From Fibrobacterota bacterium (lineage in GTDB: Bacteria > Fibrobacterota > Chitinivibrionia > Chitinivibrionales > Chitinispirillaceae): DNA of 64,000 nucleotides. The notes beneath the pieces were generated by a model. The model had not been told where the DNA came from, made no database searches, and worked only from the letters and a program-made list of their open reading frames with translations. The DNA lies in the NCBI GenBank assembly GCA_023436205.1, contig JAEZKC010000071.1:1-64000 (forward strand). Reading direction: 5' to 3'. A program made the translations under genes and the position numbers. How positions within the stretch are numbered: the stretch's first letter is position 1; each line of letters starts with the position of its first letter. Below, piece by piece: positions 36,185 through 44,952 of the stretch.

Positions 36185-36739
36185 TTGAAAAACAGAATAC
36201 TCTGCAGGCTCATTATCCTCTTTTGCATCATTTCATCGGCTTTCTCCAGCGGGACACAAAAAGAGTACAAAAACTCTCTTGACTTCTGTCCCATGTCACC
36301 AATGTTTCGAATCTATGCACTCCATTACTGCCGCAAAGTAACTCCTAACAATGAAATAATCGTCAGCCCCTATTACGCCAACATTCACTTTGAAGATATC
36401 GGCAATACTGATGCGCCCGGGTTCATTGTCGGCTACCGCCGCTACTTCTGGAAAACACTTCACGCCGATTACCAGCTCATGCCTCAATGGGATCGCTTTT
36501 ATGAAAAAAATGAGGATAAGGTGTACCCGCTTGGCTTTGATCTGTGGAATGAATTTCGTTTGGGTTACGTCTGGGATTTCAAGATCGGCAATGTGCCTGC
36601 ATTTATCAACTTCCAGTGGCCATTCGGTTTCGCCATATACTCCGATGACAAAGGTAAGCCGGAATCTTTCAAGAAAAAAGCGAAAGAGGAGCCGTTCTTC
36701 TATTTTCCGCCCATGTTTTTCATAGGAGCCAGGTTTTAA
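36185..36739 (+). CDS. Exported, possibly outer-membrane protein of unknown function
   Basis: The protein has 184 residues from a TTG at 36185: CAGGAG lies seven bases upstream and the signal peptide (KNRILCRLIILFCIISSAFS) starts there. An in-frame ATG at 36158 has no ribosome site. The mature part alternates aromatic and polar residues (IIVSPYYANIHFED, GYRRYFWKTLHADYQLMPQW) and ends in Phe, as outer-membrane beta-barrels do. It overlaps the SDR gene by one base (TAATG). Confidence 0.7.
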   Translation: MKNRILCRLIILFCIISSAFSSGTQKEYKNSLDFCPMSPMFRIYALHYCRKVTPNNEIIVSPYYANIHFEDIGNTDAPGFIVGYRRYFWKTLHADYQLMPQWDRFYEKNEDKVYPLGFDLWNEFRLGYVWDFKIGNVPAFINFQWPFGFAIYSDDKGKPESFKKKAKEEPFFYFPPMFFIGARF

Positions 36740-37509
36740 TGGCCTCTCGTAATTTCTGTATCCTAACCGGGACATCCAGAGGTCTGGGGGAAGCAATTGC
36801 TTCAAAACTGATTGAAACAGAAACTATTCTCTTCTGCGTTTCCCGAAACAGAAATGAGAAGCTGATTTCCAAAGCAGAATTGAGAGGTCTTCCGCTCCAC
36901 TACTTTGAATTTGATTTAGGCAAAACAGAAACCATTGAAAGCCTGATATATCAGATCATGGAGATCATTTCCCGATTACAGGTCAATTCTATTTCACTTA
37001 TCAACAATGCCGGAGTACTGGGGCCGGTCATGCCCATCGATAAAGCTTCTGCGGAGGAGATCGAATGGGGAATGAAAGTAAACAGTATCGCTCCCATGAT
37101 CCTCGCTTCGCAGTTTATAAAGCAATCTGAAAAGTTCAATTGCAAACGCACGGTGATGAATATCACTTCCGGAGCGGCTCAGAAGCCCTACTACGGATGG
37201 GGTGTTTACTGCAGTTCCAAAGCGAGTCTGGACATGTTTACCAAAGTAGTGGCACTGGAGCAGCAGAAGAGAGCTAATCCGGTGAAAATCTTTTCTGTCG
37301 CACCGGGTGTTGTGGAAACGGCAATGCAGGAACAGATAAGAAATACTGATGCAAAAGATTTCGCCACAGTGGAGCGGTTTAAGAAACTCAAGGAAAATGG
37401 CCAGCTTCTGGACCCGTTCTTTGTGGCGGAGATGCTTGTGGTTTTTTTGAACAGAGAAGATGTTGAGTCCGGGGGAATTTATGATATCAGGGAATTCCTG
37501 ACCTCCTGA
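36739..37509 (+). CDS. Short-chain dehydrogenase/reductase (classical SDR)
   Basis: The protein has 256 residues. The cofactor motif TGTSRGLG (~10), the NNAG motif (~88), the catalytic Ser in NITSGAA and the YCSSK catalytic pair (~155-159) are all present. The T-G-T-S-R-G-L-G form and Arg after it favour NADPH. The sequence recalls benzil/sepiapterin reductase-type SDRs. It starts in the stop of the upstream exported-protein gene (TAATG). Substrate not determinable. Confidence 0.88.
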   Translation: MASRNFCILTGTSRGLGEAIASKLIETETILFCVSRNRNEKLISKAELRGLPLHYFEFDLGKTETIESLIYQIMEIISRLQVNSISLINNAGVLGPVMPIDKASAEEIEWGMKVNSIAPMILASQFIKQSEKFNCKRTVMNITSGAAQKPYYGWGVYCSSKASLDMFTKVVALEQQKRANPVKIFSVAPGVVETAMQEQIRNTDAKDFATVERFKKLKENGQLLDPFFVAEMLVVFLNREDVESGGIYDIREFLTS

Positions 37510-37711
37510 ACCCACCGAACCCTTGCAAGAGTACACTTCTTAGTGGTATGAAATGAGACATCTACCTGGACCGCTAAAGTGCGAGAAGAAATCCCACACT
37601 GATAAATTCATCTTTGATGGACTCCAATGCCTAAGCTCGAGATAAAAACATTGTCCTAAGTTTGAAAAGCTGTTATATTGTTTTTTCGAAACTCGGTTAC
37701 TATTCCGTTTC

Positions 37712-38230
37712 ATGAAAGAACGTTTACTACTTATGACTATACGCAAAATGCTTCTTACATCTATATTCATTTTGGCCGGCAATCTATTTGCAGACCAGCC
37801 CAAGACCCTTCACCTTGCAATAAGCGATTTAACAGCACAGGGTGTAAAAGAAAGCGAAGCAGCCGTCATCTCTGAACAGCTTGGCGCTGAATTGATGAAA
37901 TCCCCCAGAATCAAACTTCTCGAGCGCAACCAAGTACAAGAGATCCTCAAAGAGCAGGGTTTTCAGCAAAGCGGATGTGTTAATGATGCATGCGCTGTCG
38001 AGGTTGGGCAGATGCTTGGAGTGGAGAATATCATGGTGGGTACAGTGGGGCTTGCAGGCAGCTATACCCTGCTCAGTGTGCGCGTAATCGATGTGGCTAC
38101 CGGCACTATAGTGGCTAACGTATCTACAAAGACCAAAGGGGGCATCGACAAAATGCTTGAGTTGGGGGTTGAGGAAGCGGCCTCAAAGCTGAATGCAGCA
38201 CTATTCCCGGAGACTGGGAATAAAAGTTGA
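37712..38230 (+). CDS. Periplasmic CsgG-like / TolB-N-like protein
   Basis: The protein has 172 residues with a signal peptide (to about LFADQ). The pattern HLAISDLTAQGVKESEAAVISEQLGAEL, then IKLLERNQVQEILKEQGFQQSGC and MLGVENIMVGTVG, is that of the CsgG-type nucleotide-like fold in which two Cys (CVNDAC) are often kept. Family members assist export or envelope assembly. No lipobox is seen. Starts at 37712 or 37733 are possible; neither has a clear ribosome site. It overlaps the small membrane ORF and so leads the operon of the InlB-repeat lipoprotein. Confidence 0.75.
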   Translation: MKERLLLMTIRKMLLTSIFILAGNLFADQPKTLHLAISDLTAQGVKESEAAVISEQLGAELMKSPRIKLLERNQVQEILKEQGFQQSGCVNDACAVEVGQMLGVENIMVGTVGLAGSYTLLSVRVIDVATGTIVANVSTKTKGGIDKMLELGVEEAASKLNAALFPETGNKS

Positions 38231-38387
38231 TAATCATCTCCGCTCGCGCCGCCTCGGGAAGACACTGCTTGTCGGAAGTGGTACAGCTGTTTTGGTCGGT
38301 TGCGGAATAGCCGCATATATGCTGTTGAACAACAGTGACACCCCTCAACCGGGTAACACCCCTAACACAAGAATCCAGCTACCATGA
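38193..38387 (+). CDS. Small single-pass membrane protein
   Basis: The frame encodes up to 64 residues, overlaps the CsgG-like gene by 38 bp from the first ATG, and ends in ATGA with the next gene. This coupling suggests that it is translated. One membrane helix (TLLVGSGTAVLVGCGIAAYMLL) is preceded by Arg/Lys-rich residues and followed by a Pro/Thr/Asn tail. The start may lie nearer to 38220. Function unknown. Confidence 0.5.
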   Translation: MQHYSRRLGIKVDNHLRSRRLGKTLLVGSGTAVLVGCGIAAYMLLNNSDTPQPGNTPNTRIQLP

Positions 38388-40885
38388 AGATTAACATTTT
38401 ACAATGGTTGCTTATTGTGACCTCCGTTCTAGTTTCCTTATCCTGCAACAATCCGGGAAACTCGGCCAGTAATGCTTCACATGGAAATCAAGTCACGATT
38501 GCCATACAGGCTGCAGCACAGGCATCTTCGACCTACAAGCTTACTGTCACCGGATCAGATATGGAAGCCATCGGACCCAATGACTATGCCGGAGGCCAAA
38601 CGATAGAGCTGTATATTCCCGAAGGTCCTCAACGACTATTTTACCTTGAACGATATGATTCCACCGGCATACTATCCGATACAGGAAGCGTACAAATTGA
38701 TATCGGTAGCGGAATGAATACTATTTCAAGCGCAATGATCACTATCGCCCTAAAAAGCACTCTTCAGTCATACTCTGTAACCTTTGATGGTAATGGCAAC
38801 ACTGGTGGTACTATTCCCGCCACTCAAACCAAATCCCGCAATACAACTCTTACTCTGGCTGCAAATGTCGGCGAACTGACCAAGACAGGTTATTCCTTTG
38901 CAGGATGGAATACCAAACCGGAAGGTACGGGAACTGATTATGTTGAGAATGCAGACTATACCGAAGATGCAGATGTTACACTGTATGCTAAATGGATTGC
39001 AAATGTCTATACTGTTACTTTTGCGAAAAATGATACCAACGCAACTGGCGTGATGGATTCTCAAAATATTTCTTTTGGATCTGCACTCCCCCTCACCTCC
39101 AACACTTTTGAAAAAGCTGGATGGGAGTTTGCCGGATGGGCCCCATCTCCCACAGGACCGGTCACCTATACTGATGGTGCCACTTATACCATGGGAGCAG
39201 AGAATATCACGCTGTTTGCCCAATGGACTGCCAATAAATACTCCGTCACTTTTGACAAGAACGATCCGGTAGCTACAGGCTCCATGGCTTCCCAAATTGT
39301 TGCCTCCGGATCAAGCGCGCTCCTCACTTCCAATACTTTTGAAAAAGCTGGATGGGAGTTTACCGGATGGGCCATATCTCCCACAGGTCCGGTCACCTAC
39401 ACTGATGGTGCCACCTATACCATGGGAGCAGAGAATATCACGCTGTTTGCCCAATGGGCTGCGAATGAATACTCTGTAACTTTTGACAAGAACGATCCGT
39501 TAGCTACAGGCTCCATGGATCCCCAAACTGTTGCCTCCGGATCAAGTGCCCCGCTCACCTCCTGCACTTTTAGAAAAGCCGGCTGGGAGTTTGCCGGATG
39601 GGCGGCCTCTCCCACAGGTCCGATCTCTTTGGCTGATGGTGCCACTTATACCATGGGCGTGGAAAATATAACACTGTATGCAATTTGGACTGCCAATGAA
39701 TATTCAGTTGTTTTCAACAAAAACGATCCCGAAGCTTTTGGCACAATGAAACCGCAGATTATTGCCTCCGGATCAAGTGCGCCTCTCACATCCTGCGCCT
39801 TTGAAAAGATCGGCTGGGAGTTTGCCGGATGGGCAGCATCTCCGGCAGGACCAGTCACCTTTTTAAATGGTGACAATTATACTATGGGAGTAGGTAATAG
39901 TACACTATATGCCCGGTGGACTGCAATTGAATACACAGTAACTTTTGATAAAAACGATCCGGGAGCTACCGGCACTATGCAACCCCAAACTATTGCCTCC
40001 GGATCAAGCGCACCTCTCACCTCCTGCACCTATGAAAAAACAGGTTGGAGATTCGATGGTTGGGCTATTACACCGACGGGACCAATCACTTTCCTTAATC
40101 GGGCTGACTATACCATGGATGTAGGTAATATCACACTGTATGCCCGATGGTCCGCTATTAACTACTCCATCACATTTAACCAAAATGATTTCTATGTTTC
40201 CGGTTCCATGAGCAAACAAATAATTCCATGCGGTTCAACTGCACCTCTCGATTCTTTTGCTTTCACAAAGGATGGCTGGGTTTTTATGGGTTGGGCAACA
40301 TCACCCAGCAACCCAGTTGTTTATGAGAATGGTGCTGAATTTACCATGGGGACATCCGACGTCACTCTGTACGCCCGCTGGGCAAAAAAATATGAGCTGA
40401 TGAGTACAGGGCCGGGAGGCGGAACTGTTTTTTATGACAAAGGATATTACTCTGATGGATGGCGCTATATGGAAGTTGCACCACCAGAAACCGACACTAC
40501 TGGTATCGAATGGGGTGCTTATGGAACACCAATTCTTACAGACATTGGTGTCAATTTATGTATGGAAATCGGATATGGAAAAATCAATACAGAAGCAATT
40601 GTTGCCTGGTTGAACACAAATGGTGAAACAGGTAGAGCCGCACAGTATTGCGACAACCTTGTATACGGTTCAAAAAACGACTGGTTTTTACCGTCTTCAA
40701 ATGAACTGATTGAAATCCACAATGCATTTGGTCAAGGTATTTTCGCAGATGTTTCCTACTGGAGTTCCTCAGAATTCAGCGGAGAATGGGCACGCGTCGT
40801 CAACTTCAGCCATACCCCTCCACGAGGAATCGCAATAGACAAGAATACCAAGTACTATCGAATTCGTGCGGTCAGATATTTTTAG
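38384..40885 (+). CDS. Lipoprotein with seven InlB-type B repeats and a DUF1566-like C-terminal domain
   Basis: The protein has 833 residues with lipobox LVSLSC (Cys ~21). A ~100-residue beta domain is followed by seven Listeria-Bacteroides (InlB B / Flg_new) repeats from ~125. Each has YSVTFDKND, GWEFAGWA and ITLYAxW. Repeats 2-7 are exactly or nearly 77 residues. The C-terminal ~170 residues form a DUF1566/FISUMP-like lectin-type domain (GPGGGTVFYDKG, DWFLPSSNEL, YWSSSE, RIRAVRYF). It is a surface protein, presumably for adhesion. It is coupled by ATGA to the small membrane ORF and followed by an intrinsic terminator. Confidence 0.88.
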   Translation: MKINILQWLLIVTSVLVSLSCNNPGNSASNASHGNQVTIAIQAAAQASSTYKLTVTGSDMEAIGPNDYAGGQTIELYIPEGPQRLFYLERYDSTGILSDTGSVQIDIGSGMNTISSAMITIALKSTLQSYSVTFDGNGNTGGTIPATQTKSRNTTLTLAANVGELTKTGYSFAGWNTKPEGTGTDYVENADYTEDADVTLYAKWIANVYTVTFAKNDTNATGVMDSQNISFGSALPLTSNTFEKAGWEFAGWAPSPTGPVTYTDGATYTMGAENITLFAQWTANKYSVTFDKNDPVATGSMASQIVASGSSALLTSNTFEKAGWEFTGWAISPTGPVTYTDGATYTMGAENITLFAQWAANEYSVTFDKNDPLATGSMDPQTVASGSSAPLTSCTFRKAGWEFAGWAASPTGPISLADGATYTMGVENITLYAIWTANEYSVVFNKNDPEAFGTMKPQIIASGSSAPLTSCAFEKIGWEFAGWAASPAGPVTFLNGDNYTMGVGNSTLYARWTAIEYTVTFDKNDPGATGTMQPQTIASGSSAPLTSCTYEKTGWRFDGWAITPTGPITFLNRADYTMDVGNITLYARWSAINYSITFNQNDFYVSGSMSKQIIPCGSTAPLDSFAFTKDGWVFMGWATSPSNPVVYENGAEFTMGTSDVTLYARWAKKYELMSTGPGGGTVFYDKGYYSDGWRYMEVAPPETDTTGIEWGAYGTPILTDIGVNLCMEIGYGKINTEAIVAWLNTNGETGRAAQYCDNLVYGSKNDWFLPSSNELIEIHNAFGQGIFADVSYWSSSEFSGEWARVVNFSHTPPRGIAIDKNTKYYRIRAVRYF
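39014..40390 (+). repeat. In-gene tandem 231-bp repeats of the InlB-type lipoprotein
   Basis: Units start at 39014, 39245, 39476, 39707, 39938 and 40169, an exact 231-bp (77-codon) period. Units 1-3 share long nearly identical stretches at the DNA level; later ones diverge. Confidence 0.88.
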
Positions 40886-40912
40886 CGGGAATAAAAATCA
40901 GCACAACACCAA

Positions 40913-41746
40913 TCAGAAATTTTTCAGCTTTTTTATCTGCAGCCATCCCGGTTTTTTGGCTGCTTTTTTCCTCTTCTCCCTTTCGAGTTCCTCCCGAATG
41001 ATTTCCCCCCTGTCCCTCTCGCCTTGCATCAGTTCGTATCTGAGCTTGGAAGGCGTTAAGACATGGTAGACATTAATGAAAACCCCACGTTCCCAGACAG
41101 ATTGTGAGGTGGGGAAAATGACGGATGAACCGTGATGGAACATGGATCTTTCGGCACAGTTAAATCCTGGTTCCCGTCTCCCATAGCCTGGAGGATAGGT
41201 ATACTTGATAAAGGTCTTACTCTGAACCATTTCGAATTTCTTTTCACACAAAAAGGTATTCCAGCTGATTGAATACTGTAAATTATCAACAGTATCAGGG
41301 ATCACCGGAATGTCTCCAGCCGGGTTTACCAGAAGCAGTTCGGTATTGGGTTTATCTTGCAATGTACTAAGTGCAAGTGTTGCCTGTAAGAGATTACCAT
41401 CATTGTCGGATGATATTTCAACCTGCACTCCCTTAAGCTGCTTTGTCCCATCGTCGACACTGATCCCGGCATACTTCCACTTGCGGGAAGCATCAAAGGA
41501 AAATCTGAACTTTGCACCATTCACTTCGTTAAAAGAGATATCTACATCAACACAGGAATCATTTTGAGGGACGAAGCGGGAGAGACAGATGCTTTGATTC
41601 TTGCCCTGACGCATAAGAATCACTTCGGGAGTGCAGTTTCCGGGGTCTTGGGAAGATGTTGCTGAAACAGTTGAGGTGTCAATCTGGTCCTGAGCAGTAA
41701 GCAGGGAAACTAAAACTAATATCAAAGGTAATGTAAGATGAGGCAT
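40913..41746 (-). CDS. Secreted protein of unknown function
   Basis: The protein has 277 residues with a signal peptide (MPHLTLPLILVLVSLLTAQ). A beta-rich central part holds five Cys and the segment FNEVNGAKFRFSFDASRKWKYAG. The C-terminal 40 residues are strongly charged (REELEREKRKKAAKK). I recognise no family. Convergent with the InlB-repeat gene, whose terminator lies inside the 3' end of this gene. No clear ribosome site precedes the ATG. Confidence 0.65.
   Translation of the reverse strand: MPHLTLPLILVLVSLLTAQDQIDTSTVSATSSQDPGNCTPEVILMRQGKNQSICLSRFVPQNDSCVDVDISFNEVNGAKFRFSFDASRKWKYAGISVDDGTKQLKGVQVEISSDNDGNLLQATLALSTLQDKPNTELLLVNPAGDIPVIPDTVDNLQYSISWNTFLCEKKFEMVQSKTFIKYTYPPGYGRREPGFNCAERSMFHHGSSVIFPTSQSVWERGVFINVYHVLTPSKLRYELMQGERDRGEIIREELEREKRKKAAKKPGWLQIKKLKNF
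40939..40969 (+). terminator. Intrinsic terminator of the InlB-repeat operon
   Basis: GCAGCCA (40939-40945) pairs with TGGCTGC (40957-40963), followed at once by TTTTTT. It lies within the coding end of the convergent gene 40913-41746. Confidence 0.75.
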
Positions 41747-41865
41747 TCAATTTACACTTTTTTAAGGAGTACTGTTCACTACTACTTTAGTAGTATACCC
41801 CTGTTTGAGGTTCGAAGAATGTATCCTTATAGAATACATTCCACAAACCGGTCTTATAACAGATA

Positions 41866-42999
41866 TCAGGATTTGGATGAATCGTGCTTTGGCAGTGACA
41901 GGCAGAATACAGTCCCGGCTTCTTCAGAAGATTCAAAGGTTACCTTCCCGCCAAGAATCGTTTCTCCGAAAAATTTCATGGAGAAAGTGCCCAAACCCCT
42001 GCCAGACTGTTGTTTTGTGCTGAAGTTGCGCTGAAAAATGCGCAAGGCAACCTCAGGAGGGATAGCTGTTTTATTCCAGACGCGGAAAAGAAGACGATCA
42101 TCCATATCTTCTGTCCAGACACGGACAGTACCGCTCTGCTCAGTGGCCTCAAGAGCATTGAGAATCATATTGGAAAGGATTCTACTGACAAGTGAAAAAT
42201 CGCTGTTTATTTTCTTATCGCATGGCATTTCAAAAAGCAGACTCTTCCCGGAAGATGCGGGATGATTTGCGAAAACCTGCTTCAGTTCTGCAATTAATTC
42301 TCCTGTTTTCAACTGATGCCATAAAGGCTGGTAGGCATAACTGTCACATTCCGAAAGGCTTCTCTGGATTGCCACCTCTTTCATCAGCCGAACTGAAGCA
42401 TTGTACACCATCTGAGAAAGTTCAGAGGAGTCTTTTTGAGCCAGAATTTCGCTGGCCCCTACCAGCCCGCAAATCATATTGTTAATATCATGGAAAAAGG
42501 TTCTTTCAAGTGCAGCCCGCCGCTCCTGAAGGGTAATATCCTGCAGAAAAATCAGAAGGAATTTCTGCCCATCGACATTGACTGGCCGAGCTCTTACCAT
42601 AAGAGAGACATCCACCTCAGCTCCTGCCCTCTCAGCCCTGAGCGCACACCTTTTCTCCACCGGCTTATCGAAGCCAAGACTTGATACCATGGCCACTGCC
42701 GCACCGCAGGTTGAACAATACTTGGTGGTCCCGCAACCGGCAGGTTCGTCGGATGCATGCACGCACTTGACCGCTTCCCCCAATCGAAGGCCCAACAGAT
42801 CCGTTGCTTCATTGAGGCCGAGCATTTCAAGCAGTGCATGATTAAGAGTAATTATCTGTCTCTGTTCATTCAGAACAGCCAGAACGCCGCTCACAGACTG
42901 AAGGAGACTGGTCATAAGCGGATTTCTGCTCACTAACTCGAACTGAGACTCCAGGTGTTCAGCTGTTGCTTTCTGCGGCGGAGCGAAAAAGGTATTCAT
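41866..42999 (-). CDS. Orphan PAS sensor histidine kinase
   Basis: The protein has 377 residues with no membrane segment, so it is cytoplasmic. A PAS domain (~30-160) contains a cysteine cluster (CVHASDEPAGCGTTKYCSTC). The H-box is RTFFHDINNMICGL (~170), the N-box SRILSNMILNALEATE (~265) and the G-box GRGLGTFSMKFFGE (~335). A GGGGAAAG site precedes the ATG. No response regulator is nearby. Inference: redox or metal sensing through the PAS cysteines. Confidence 0.87.
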   Translation of the reverse strand: MNTFFAPPQKATAEHLESQFELVSRNPLMTSLLQSVSGVLAVLNEQRQIITLNHALLEMLGLNEATDLLGLRLGEAVKCVHASDEPAGCGTTKYCSTCGAAVAMVSSLGFDKPVEKRCALRAERAGAEVDVSLMVRARPVNVDGQKFLLIFLQDITLQERRAALERTFFHDINNMICGLVGASEILAQKDSSELSQMVYNASVRLMKEVAIQRSLSECDSYAYQPLWHQLKTGELIAELKQVFANHPASSGKSLLFEMPCDKKINSDFSLVSRILSNMILNALEATEQSGTVRVWTEDMDDRLLFRVWNKTAIPPEVALRIFQRNFSTKQQSGRGLGTFSMKFFGETILGGKVTFESSEEAGTVFCLSLPKHDSSKS

Positions 43000-43144
43000 A
43001 CTTTCCCCTGAAAAAAATGCCAGAGTGTGAATATAATAAAGAATTTTTGATCATTGTTTCTGTTTTGGAGTTAAAAGATTTAAGTTATACATTCATTATA
43101 TTATTGATTATAGTTCGCCACCAGCCCTAACCTTAAGAGGTAGT

Positions 43145-44230
43145 ATGAAAAACAGAAAACAATACTTTACGATAATCGCAATTCTGGCGATCCTTTTCAA
43201 TATTCAGGCAGTTGAACGCTATAAGGATCATGTATTCACCGGCATTACACGGGAAAACGGAATCACTTACCGCACAGCGGTCAACGCAGCCCAAAAGGTG
43301 GATACGTTGAAACTGGACTATTATACCCCCGAGGGCGACAACGAAACGAAGCGACCGCTGATAATTTTCATCCATGGCGGAAGTTTTGTTATGGGTACCC
43401 GCTCAGAGCAATATGCAGTGGGGTTCTGCAGTGACATGGCCATGCGCGGCTATGCCGTGGCCTCCATCAGCTACCGCCTTGGAGTGCAGACGATGTCGGA
43501 AACGGAATTTCGGAAAGCGATCTACAGGGCTGTGCAGGATTCCAAAGGTGCGGTGCGTTTCTTCCGGGCACATGCTGCAGAGTACGGCATCGATCCCAAC
43601 ATTATTATCCTAGCCGGATACAGCGCAGGTGCGATAACCACGCTGCATCATGCATATATAGGCGACGAAGATGCAGCCATAATTGCCGACCCTGATCTTA
43701 TGGGAGAACTCGATTCCGGTGATTACACCGACTTTTCCTCATCAGTCAATGTGGCAGTTTCCTTCAGCGGAGCAATTGGTGATACCCTATGGATGAGCAA
43801 GGGGAGCGTTCCGGTGATAAGTATTCACGGAACAGCAGACAATGTAGTTCCGTTTTCATCCGGAAACGCATTCAGTCTTCCCACCATGCCGCTTTTGTAT
43901 GGCAGCGGAACGGTTCACGCGTATCTCGAACACCATTCAATTGTAAACAAACTTGTTTCCATTGAGAATGAAACCCATAACCTGACCACTAATAGCTGGT
44001 CAAACTCTTTTCCGGAAGTGGCGTCATTTATCTATGGGCAAATGACTCCCATATCTTCGGTTCAGAAGAGTCCGCGACTGGCAAAGATTGCGAATGCAAA
44101 GAGTTCTATGCTGATTAGTATCCATAAGCCCAGCTTGGTTTCTCCGGCATTCAATTTGAAGGGACGGCAGATTCCTCCTGTTCACAGGAAAAGTAGCGCA
44201 GGAACGTATCTGATCCGAGGAAACAGGTAG
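43145..44230 (+). CDS. Secreted alpha/beta-hydrolase (carboxylesterase)
   Basis: The protein has 361 residues with a signal peptide (to ~QAV) and AAGAGG before the ATG. The oxyanion-hole motif HGGSF (~80), nucleophile elbow GYSAGA (~160), acid in HGTADNVVPF and a late His (EHH) mark an esterase/lipase of the BD-FAE / carboxylesterase type. The last ~45 residues (SPAFNLKGRQIPP, then SAGTYLIRGN) resemble a short T9SS-type sorting tail. It may remove acetyl or feruloyl groups from polysaccharide, but the substrate is inference. Convergent with an outer-membrane protein gene across a hairpin. Confidence 0.85.
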   Translation: MKNRKQYFTIIAILAILFNIQAVERYKDHVFTGITRENGITYRTAVNAAQKVDTLKLDYYTPEGDNETKRPLIIFIHGGSFVMGTRSEQYAVGFCSDMAMRGYAVASISYRLGVQTMSETEFRKAIYRAVQDSKGAVRFFRAHAAEYGIDPNIIILAGYSAGAITTLHHAYIGDEDAAIIADPDLMGELDSGDYTDFSSSVNVAVSFSGAIGDTLWMSKGSVPVISIHGTADNVVPFSSGNAFSLPTMPLLYGSGTVHAYLEHHSIVNKLVSIENETHNLTTNSWSNSFPEVASFIYGQMTPISSVQKSPRLAKIANAKSSMLISIHKPSLVSPAFNLKGRQIPPVHRKSSAGTYLIRGNR

Positions 44231-44261
44231 GATTTTCTGTCAAACTGAAACAGGTATACAA

Positions 44262-44299
44262 ATAATAAAAAGTAGGCGGTGGCTGTGATCGCAACCGCC
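44262..44299 (-). terminator. Terminator of the small outer-membrane protein gene
   Basis: On the minus strand GGCGGT (44299-44294) pairs with ACCGCC (44280-44275), followed by TACTTTTTATTATTT. It separates convergent genes. Confidence 0.6.
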
Positions 44300-44310
44300 C
44301 GTACTTAGGT

Positions 44311-44829
44311 TCAAAATAAAAGACCGATTCTGCCAGTCCATACCATTGGATTATCCTCTCCGACCACTTCGTTGAAGAGCCAGTCCAGATTTCCTTCAAG
44401 CATGATTTCCACAGCATTGCCTCGGAATAGTAGCAAACCGGCAGTGCCGCTCAGATTGAAACCGTAATTCCATTCATCGCCATTAGTGACTGTGGCGGCT
44501 CCAAATCCACCTCCCGCACCAATATATGGAGAGATGCTGTTGAATCCGGCGGAGAATGGATAGTAGTTGAGCCCCAGAATGGCATCCAGAAAATGAGAGT
44601 CTTCAAAATCAGTTACTCCCTCAACGGCAGTATTAAGGGCAAAATACTCTCCTAAACTCCAGTATTTACCTAAAAACGCCTGATAAGCGGGGTCCTCGGC
44701 CGCAAGATTTTGAATAGTGCCTAACCCCACCCCGCCGTAAATGGCACTCGGGGCTTCCTGGACATCCCAGAACTGAGCGGAAGCGGTAAGAGAAAGTAGA
44801 GCGAGCAGTGTAAAGGTTTTCTTTAACAT
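44311..44829 (-). CDS. Small outer-membrane beta-barrel-like protein
   Basis: The protein has 172 residues from the ATG at 44829, behind AAAGGAGG. Signal peptide MLKKTFTLLALLSLTASA. The mature part has the alternating pattern and Gly-rich strands of an OmpA/OmpW-like eight-stranded barrel (YGGVGLGTIQ, YIGAGGGFGAAT) and ends ...GRIGLLF with terminal Phe. Monocistronic. No more specific role. Confidence 0.75.
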   Translation of the reverse strand: MLKKTFTLLALLSLTASAQFWDVQEAPSAIYGGVGLGTIQNLAAEDPAYQAFLGKYWSLGEYFALNTAVEGVTDFEDSHFLDAILGLNYYPFSAGFNSISPYIGAGGGFGAATVTNGDEWNYGFNLSGTAGLLLFRGNAVEIMLEGNLDWLFNEVVGEDNPMVWTGRIGLLF

Positions 44830-44952
44830 AAAGTATCCTCCTTTCCTGTACATTTAACAAGAGCAATGGAAATACTGGCGGAATTAACCGCTTATGATCT
44901 TTACACCAAATCAGGCACGCCTTTTCCTGTAATGAATGTATGGAGGGTTCAG

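Noticed and set aside
37540..37803. Minus-strand 87-codon frame upstream of the CsgG-like gene
   Set aside because: Overlaps the start of a better supported gene and has no recognisable features.
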